Below the pieces are notes generated by a model that saw nothing but the letters and a program-made list of their open reading frames with translations, ran no database searches and was not told the origin of the DNA. A program made the translations under genes and the position numbers. A stretch of 34,441 bases of DNA. Origin: Chitinivibrionia bacterium (GTDB lineage: Bacteria > Fibrobacterota > Chitinivibrionia > Chitinivibrionales > Chitinivibrionaceae). Of the stretch, positions 30,724-34,441 are shown in pieces (positions within the stretch are counted from its first letter, which is position 1; each line of letters starts with the position of its first letter). The stretch covers positions 1-34,441 of the forward strand of contig WRAZ01000022.1 in assembly GCA_009779925.1 (NCBI GenBank), read 5' to 3'.

Positions 30724-32369
30724 CAGGCGAAAACAGAAGAGAGCGGAGCGAAGAAAAACGCGATTACAACCGAGACGGCAGGCGTGATAACCGCGATAAC
30801 AGCAGGCGTGAAGACAGGCGTTTTGGCGACAGACAAGACGATAGGCGCGGCGGTGGCGGTGGCAATCGCGGGAATGCAAGATTTGAAAAAAGAAACGACA
30901 AAGACAGAAGTTTCGGACCGAGAAGACGTGAAGAACGCCCACTCCGCGAAGACGGTAGCGGCGGTCGCAACATTCGCAGGCTTAACGAAAGAATAACAGA
31001 CGCGCGAAGCATTGCATTTGAAGTGCTTTTTAAGTTTTTTATTAAAGGCTTCGACATAGAAACAACAATTGACAAGCTTTTCGACCAAAAAGATTTTATT
31101 ACAAAAGAGCCGCTCGTCTCTCAAACGGAAAAACGGCTTGCTTACGAAATAATTTACGGCGTTTTGCGAAATAAATCTCTGCTCGATTTTGCAGTAGAAA
31201 AATATCTGGCGGTGCCCGTTCGCGAGGAAGAAGCGTTAAAGGTAATACTTCAAATCGGCGCGTACCAAATATTATATCTGACAAAAATTCCCGACTTTGC
31301 GGCAGTGAACGAAAGCGTAAATTTATGTAAAAGACATTCGCAGACAAGTAAATTTTCGGATTTGACAAACGCTGTTTTAAGAAAACTTATAGCTGAAAAA
31401 GCCGCCTCTCGCGGACGAAATTTCCCCGAAATATCGAACAGCGTGCCGTTCGCCGAAAAAATTGCAATAGAATATTCGCACCCGCTTTGGCTTGTGGAAA
31501 GATGGATAGAGCAGTTTGGCAAAACGCCCACGCAAAAGATTTTGCAGTTCAATAATACTATCCCCGATATTTTTATTCGCAGAAACGTCGCTCTTACAAG
31601 CAAGAATAAGTTTGAGGCGACAGTCGCCAAAAGCTGTGCAAACGGCGTTGCGCGCGGCGTGGGCTTTAACGGTTTGTATTACAAATTACAGGCAGGCGAG
31701 CGAATTGACAGAAACGACTTGTTTTTGTCGGGGCAATGCACGGTTCAAGCGCCGTCTTCGGGCTGGGTAGTCGCCTTGCTCGATGTTGAAAACGGCAAAA
31801 AAATTCTCGATTTGTGCGCTGCGCCCGGTGGAAAAACAACGCTTCTTTCCGAAGTTGCGCCTAATTCTCAAATTGTTGCGGCAGATATAAGTTTCTCGCG
31901 GACAAAAATGATTTCGGATACGCTCAAACGCCTTTCCATAAGAAACGTTGATATTGTCGCCGCAGACGCAAAAAGTTTGGGAATGTCTGAAAAATTCGAC
32001 TTTTGTCTAATCGACGCGCCGTGCAGTGCAACGGGAGTAATAAATCACCACCCCGAAGCGCGTTGGATACGCGACGAAGAGGCAATCAAAAAAGCGGCGG
32101 CGCGCCAAAAGGAAATCCTGAAAAGCGCAGTGCAAACAGTTGATGTCGGTGGAATTATTGTTTACTCTACCTGTTCTCTCGAAAACGAAGAAAATAGAGC
32201 TCAGGTCGAGATTTTTTTAGAGGAAAACCCGAATTTCGTCCTTATTCCTGCAAAAGAAAAGATAAAAGACGGACAATTATTATCGGACAACGGTGATTTC
32301 TTGGAAATAACGCCGAACAAAAACGGCGCCGACGCTATTTTTGCGGCGAGATTTCAGAGAGTAGAATAA
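30720..32369 (+). CDS. rsmB: 16S rRNA m5C967 methyltransferase with a long charged N-terminal tail
   Basis: A 549-residue protein; RsmB is usually about 430. Residues about 95-230 are a NusB-like RNA-binding domain (ARSIAFEVLFKFF, LAYEIIYGVLRNKSLLDF, EALKVILQIGAYQILYL). Residues about 345-549 are the methyltransferase: ILDLCAAPGGKTTLLSEVAP, then the acceptor-site DAPCSATGV (Cys435) and the catalytic YSTCSLENEEN (Cys485). It methylates C967 of 16S rRNA in E. coli. Residues 1-95 are an extra tail, almost only Arg, Asp, Glu, Gly and Asn (DRRGGGGGNRGN), disordered and RNA-helicase-tail-like. Its start overlaps fmt (ATGA), as in many fmt-rsmB operons, so this start is well supported. Confidence 0.93.
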   Translation: MTGENRRERSEEKRDYNRDGRRDNRDNSRREDRRFGDRQDDRRGGGGGNRGNARFEKRNDKDRSFGPRRREERPLREDGSGGRNIRRLNERITDARSIAFEVLFKFFIKGFDIETTIDKLFDQKDFITKEPLVSQTEKRLAYEIIYGVLRNKSLLDFAVEKYLAVPVREEEALKVILQIGAYQILYLTKIPDFAAVNESVNLCKRHSQTSKFSDLTNAVLRKLIAEKAASRGRNFPEISNSVPFAEKIAIEYSHPLWLVERWIEQFGKTPTQKILQFNNTIPDIFIRRNVALTSKNKFEATVAKSCANGVARGVGFNGLYYKLQAGERIDRNDLFLSGQCTVQAPSSGWVVALLDVENGKKILDLCAAPGGKTTLLSEVAPNSQIVAADISFSRTKMISDTLKRLSIRNVDIVAADAKSLGMSEKFDFCLIDAPCSATGVINHHPEARWIRDEEAIKKAAARQKEILKSAVQTVDVGGIIVYSTCSLENEENRAQVEIFLEENPNFVLIPAKEKIKDGQLLSDNGDFLEITPNKNGADAIFAARFQRVE

Positions 32370-32380
32370 ACATATTTCTC

Positions 32381-32446
32381 GTAGGGGCGTATTGCATACG
32401 CCCGGTAAATACAAAAGCGATTTGGGCGTATGCAATACGCCCCTAC
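32381..32446. repeat. nested GTAGGGGC palindrome between rsmB and dus
   Basis: Two perfectly complementary 23-bp arms (32381-32403 and 32424-32446) with a 20-base spacer. Each arm is itself a small palindrome (GGGCGTA-TTGCA-TACGCCC) and starts GTAGGGGC, the same skeleton as the elements at 18316 and 19373. The right arm contains the TAG stop of dus (32443-32445). It separates two convergent genes and can act as a bidirectional transcription barrier. Confidence 0.9.
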
Positions 32447-33384
32447 ATTGATTTTAACAGCATTTTTGCATCGGCAACATTATTACATTTCATAATATTG
32501 TTTCGGATTTGCGAGCATCCCTCAAAACCCTTGATATACCACGCAAGGTGTTTTTTCATTTCGCCTAAGAATGCGTTTTCGCCGTAAAATTCTTCAAAGT
32601 ATTGCAAATGTTTTTTTGCGGCGGCGATTTTGTCTTCCCACGTTATTACTTTGGGCGCCTCGCCTGCTAAATACCTTTTTATTTCGTCGAAGATAAACGG
32701 GTTTCCGAATGAGCCGCGACCGAGCATAATTGCGTCGCAACCTGTTTGAGCGTAAATTTCCGCCGCGTCTTTGCCTGAACATATATCTCCGTTTCCGATT
32801 ACGGGAATTTTTACGCTGTCTTTCAATATTTTTATTCGTTCCCACATTGCAACGCCCGAATAGCCCATCGCTCTTGTTCGCGCGTGGAGTGTTATTGCCG
32901 AAATTCCGCAATCTTCGGCAATTTTTCCGTATTCTTTTTCTATAAAACTTTTGCTGTCCCAACCGCAACGAATTTTTACGAATACAGGCGTTTTTCCGCT
33001 TGCCTTTACTACATTTTCCGTAATTTCGGCAAAAAGTTTCGGGTCTTTAAGGAGCGCGGCGCCTCCGTTTTTTGAGACGACTTTATGAACGGGGCAACCC
33101 GAATTTATGTCGATAAAATCAGGATTTACTTCTTCGCATATCTGTTTTGCCGCGCGCGCCATCAAGTCGGGCTTGCTCCCGAAAATCTGCACGCCGCCCG
33201 GTCTGTCCCAAGGTTGCAGCATCATCATTTGTTTGGTTTTTTCGCTTAAATAAAAAAGCCCTTCAGCGCTTATCATTTCGCTTACGCAGACGTCCGCACC
33301 ATACTCTTTGCACATTCGCCTAAAAACCGCGTCGCCCACTCCAGCCATAGGTGCGGTGAATATTTTTTTTGTTATGTCAAACAT
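32443..33384 (-). CDS. dus: tRNA-dihydrouridine synthase (DusB-like)
   Basis: A 313-residue FMN enzyme that reduces uridines in the tRNA D-loop. GGAG lies before ATG 33384. Motifs: FTAPMAGVGDAVFRRMC, VSEMISAEGL, VQIFGSKPD, IDINSGCPVHKVVSKNGGAALL (partial; catalytic Cys), FVKIRCGW, AITLHARTRAMGYSG, IPVIGNGDICSG, and GCDAIMLGRGSFGNPFIF. Length and motifs fit the DusB group. Its last codon and stop lie in the GTAGGGGC palindrome, so the C-terminus KSM-stop may have been set by that element. It converges with rsmB. Confidence 0.92.
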   Translation of the reverse strand: MFDITKKIFTAPMAGVGDAVFRRMCKEYGADVCVSEMISAEGLFYLSEKTKQMMMLQPWDRPGGVQIFGSKPDLMARAAKQICEEVNPDFIDINSGCPVHKVVSKNGGAALLKDPKLFAEITENVVKASGKTPVFVKIRCGWDSKSFIEKEYGKIAEDCGISAITLHARTRAMGYSGVAMWERIKILKDSVKIPVIGNGDICSGKDAAEIYAQTGCDAIMLGRGSFGNPFIFDEIKRYLAGEAPKVITWEDKIAAAKKHLQYFEEFYGENAFLGEMKKHLAWYIKGFEGCSQIRNNIMKCNNVADAKMLLKSM

Positions 33385-33545
33385 TTTAATCTCCTCATAG
33401 TTTTTCGTCAGAAAATATTATTTGCATAAACAGAAAAACGAAAGAGAGCATTTGAGGAACGAAATTTTACTTTTTATTAACGGCGAATAGTATTTTGTAG
33501 TTGTATGATAAAAAAATTATTCTTATTTTTAAGGAGAATAAATAT

Positions 33546-33776
33546 ATGGAAGCGGTTTTGTTTCAGTCAAACACTCGTCAAGATTTGAAAGAATTTGTCG
33601 GTTTGGCAAAAAAAGTGGGAATAACAGTGCAATATGTGAAAAATTACAATGTTTTTCCTCAAGCGGTAGTCAGACGAAAAAATTTAAGCCGCAATAACGA
33701 TTTGGATATAATAAACCGAAACGTAGATTATCTCAATTCCGAAGCAGAAGATGTTTTAAGTTATCAGGCATTTTGA
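33546..33776 (+). CDS. putative antitoxin of a MazF-type pair
   Basis: A 76-residue protein, ATG 33546 after AAGGAG (a longer frame from 33501 has no site). Residues [20 protein letters not shown] and [10 protein letters not shown] suggest a short beta-alpha unit; the C-terminal half ([18 protein letters not shown], then [13 protein letters not shown]) is polar and probably unfolded until it binds the toxin. It is not a recognisable MazE, PemI, Phd or RelB. Its role is inferred from position: its TGA overlaps the start of the MazF-like gene by one base (TGATG). Confidence 0.6.
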   Translation: MEAVLFQSNTRQDLKEFVGLAKKVGITVQYVKNYNVFPQAVVRRKNLSRNNDLDIINRNVDYLNSEAEDVLSYQAF

Positions 33777-34102
33777 TGAGAAGAGGCGATTTATACAGAG
33801 TTTACAAAGGTTCAAAAAACGATACAAAAGATTATCGCATTTTTGTTGTTGTCAGTAGGCAGTTGCTCATAAATTCTTCGTTTTCTACGCTGATTTGTGC
33901 ACCCGTATATTCCAGACACGATGGGCTTTCAACACAAGTTTCAATAGATATTGACGAGGGCATTAAACATTTTTCATCTATACATTGCGACGAATTAGTC
34001 AGTATTCCCAAATATCTCTTGACTAACTATATAGGTAAATTATCTTACAGAAAAATGCAAGAACTTGACAATGCCATTAAATTTGCGTTAGACATTACTT
34101 AA
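33776..34102 (+). CDS. MazF/PemK-family endoribonuclease toxin
   Basis: A 108-residue protein from ATG 33776; the TTG at 33773 would only add one residue and has no separate site. It shows the PemK/MazF pattern: [39 protein letters not shown] (partial), [28 protein letters not shown] (partial), [16 protein letters not shown]. Toxins of this family cut mRNA at short sequences under stress and are held back by an antitoxin made from the gene before. The arginine after the first strand and the Ser/Asp of SSIHCDEL are kept, so activity is plausible. The cut site cannot be predicted. Confidence 0.85.
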   Translation: MRRGDLYRVYKGSKNDTKDYRIFVVVSRQLLINSSFSTLICAPVYSRHDGLSTQVSIDIDEGIKHFSSIHCDELVSIPKYLLTNYIGKLSYRKMQELDNAIKFALDIT

Positions 34103-34308
34103 CACGGGCACATTACGAATAAATCACCTTTTCCGCCTTTGTGCAACAATCGCCCAAACAAAAAAACATCAATATTAAGCTTTCATTCCCCAGCACACCT
34201 TGACTATCTACCTGCCGATAATGTATATTTACAGTAAGTAAGAAACTTAAAAAAAAGTTGGCAAAAAAATGCGGAAAATTGGGCAAAACCCCTCTAAACA
34301 CTTGACAT
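34103..34308. other. intergenic stretch after the toxin gene
   Basis: About 200 AT-rich bases without a convincing gene, RNA or terminator. A TTGACA at 34302-34307 could be a -35 box for a gene beyond the window; a fitting -10 box is not clear. Confidence 0.4.
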
Positions 34309-34328
34309 ATACGTTGCCCATAACGTAT
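34309..34328. promoter_or_regulatory. 7-bp inverted repeat next to the tandem array
   Basis: ATACGTT-GCCCAT-AACGTAT is a perfect inverted repeat followed by six T. It lies directly before the 8-bp array and overlaps the spacer of a possible promoter (TTGACA at 34302). It can be an operator or a weak terminator. Confidence 0.4.
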
Positions 34329-34333
34329 TTTTT

Positions 34334-34441
34334 CGGGACTTCGGGACTTCGGGACTTCGGGACTTCGGGACTTCGGGACTTCGGGACTTCGGGACTTCGG
34401 GACTTCGGGACTTCGGGACTTCGGGACTTCGGGACTTCGGG
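34334..34441 (+). repeat. tandem array of the 8-bp unit CGGGACTT, open at the window edge
   Basis: From 34334 to the last base (108 bases) the unit CGGGACTT repeats 13.5 times with no mismatch. The unit is not a multiple of three, so each reading frame cycles through all 8 codon phases; neither strand contains a stop in any frame. The array's full length is unknown because the window ends in it. Confidence 0.95.

Noticed and set aside
30720-31124. antisense frames over the start of rsmB
   Set aside because: They are open only because the sense tail is repetitive and charged; no start site or family.
34334-34441. CRISPR array
   Set aside because: The 8-bp units are contiguous, without spacers; it is a simple tandem repeat.

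Overview
The window looks like chromosomal DNA of a Gram-negative, diderm, carbohydrate-degrading bacterium of the Fibrobacterota/FCB type. This is an inference from several signs: many proteins with signal peptides and beta-barrel-like sequences; a GH8 glucanase with a T9SS-like C-terminal tail; a PorV/PorQ-like protein; short RpoD-type sigma and short adenylate kinase forms; a SUMF1-like and a PEGA-domain protein. Many genes keep clear Shine-Dalgarno sites. No rRNA, tRNA, CRISPR array, prophage or complete IS element was seen.

Layout. 1-1743: end of a surface-glycan locus (NeuD/PglD-type acetyltransferase, FkbM methyltransferase). 1898-4099: a periplasmic metal-binding cassette (CbiL/DUF4198-like small protein, ZnuA-like binding protein, and a second ZnuA-like protein that has lost its histidine ligands). 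4261-8497: a tight gene pair. The first encodes a full-length glycogen-phosphorylase homologue whose catalytic and PLP-lysine motifs are destroyed; the second encodes a PTS Enzyme I with its catalytic residues intact. 8511-10793 (minus): a run of four micro-membrane-protein genes arranged as two [two-TM + one-TM] pairs, followed by PEGA and SUMF1-like genes. 10923-13031: secreted GH8 glycosidase. 13183-14357: an Rpn/PD-(D/E)XK nuclease gene between two 62-bp direct repeats, one of which carries the 3' end of a third one-TM micro-gene. 14405-19425: outer-membrane proteins (Omp85-like and others) and a FapA/DUF342 protein. 19407-25903 (minus): mostly core genes (RpoD-like sigma, glgC, efp, a barrel/HEAT protein, lysS, adk). 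26136-32369 (plus): HDOD regulator, transaldolase, lipoprotein, PorV/PorQ-like protein, fmt, rsmB. 32443-33384: a dus gene on the minus strand. 33546-34102: a MazF-type toxin-antitoxin pair. The window ends in an 8-bp tandem repeat array that runs off the edge.

The most interesting items are (i) the pseudo-phosphorylase/Enzyme I operon, which looks like an undescribed link between PTS sensing and glycogen metabolism (glgC lies in the same window); (ii) the repeated micro-membrane gene pairs, and the broken third copy next to the Rpn gene; (iii) a family of small palindromes (GTAGGGGC... and others) that act as a terminator, supply a stop codon, or lie in frame inside genes (a signal peptide and fmt). 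All functions are read from motifs recognised by eye; no database search was possible.
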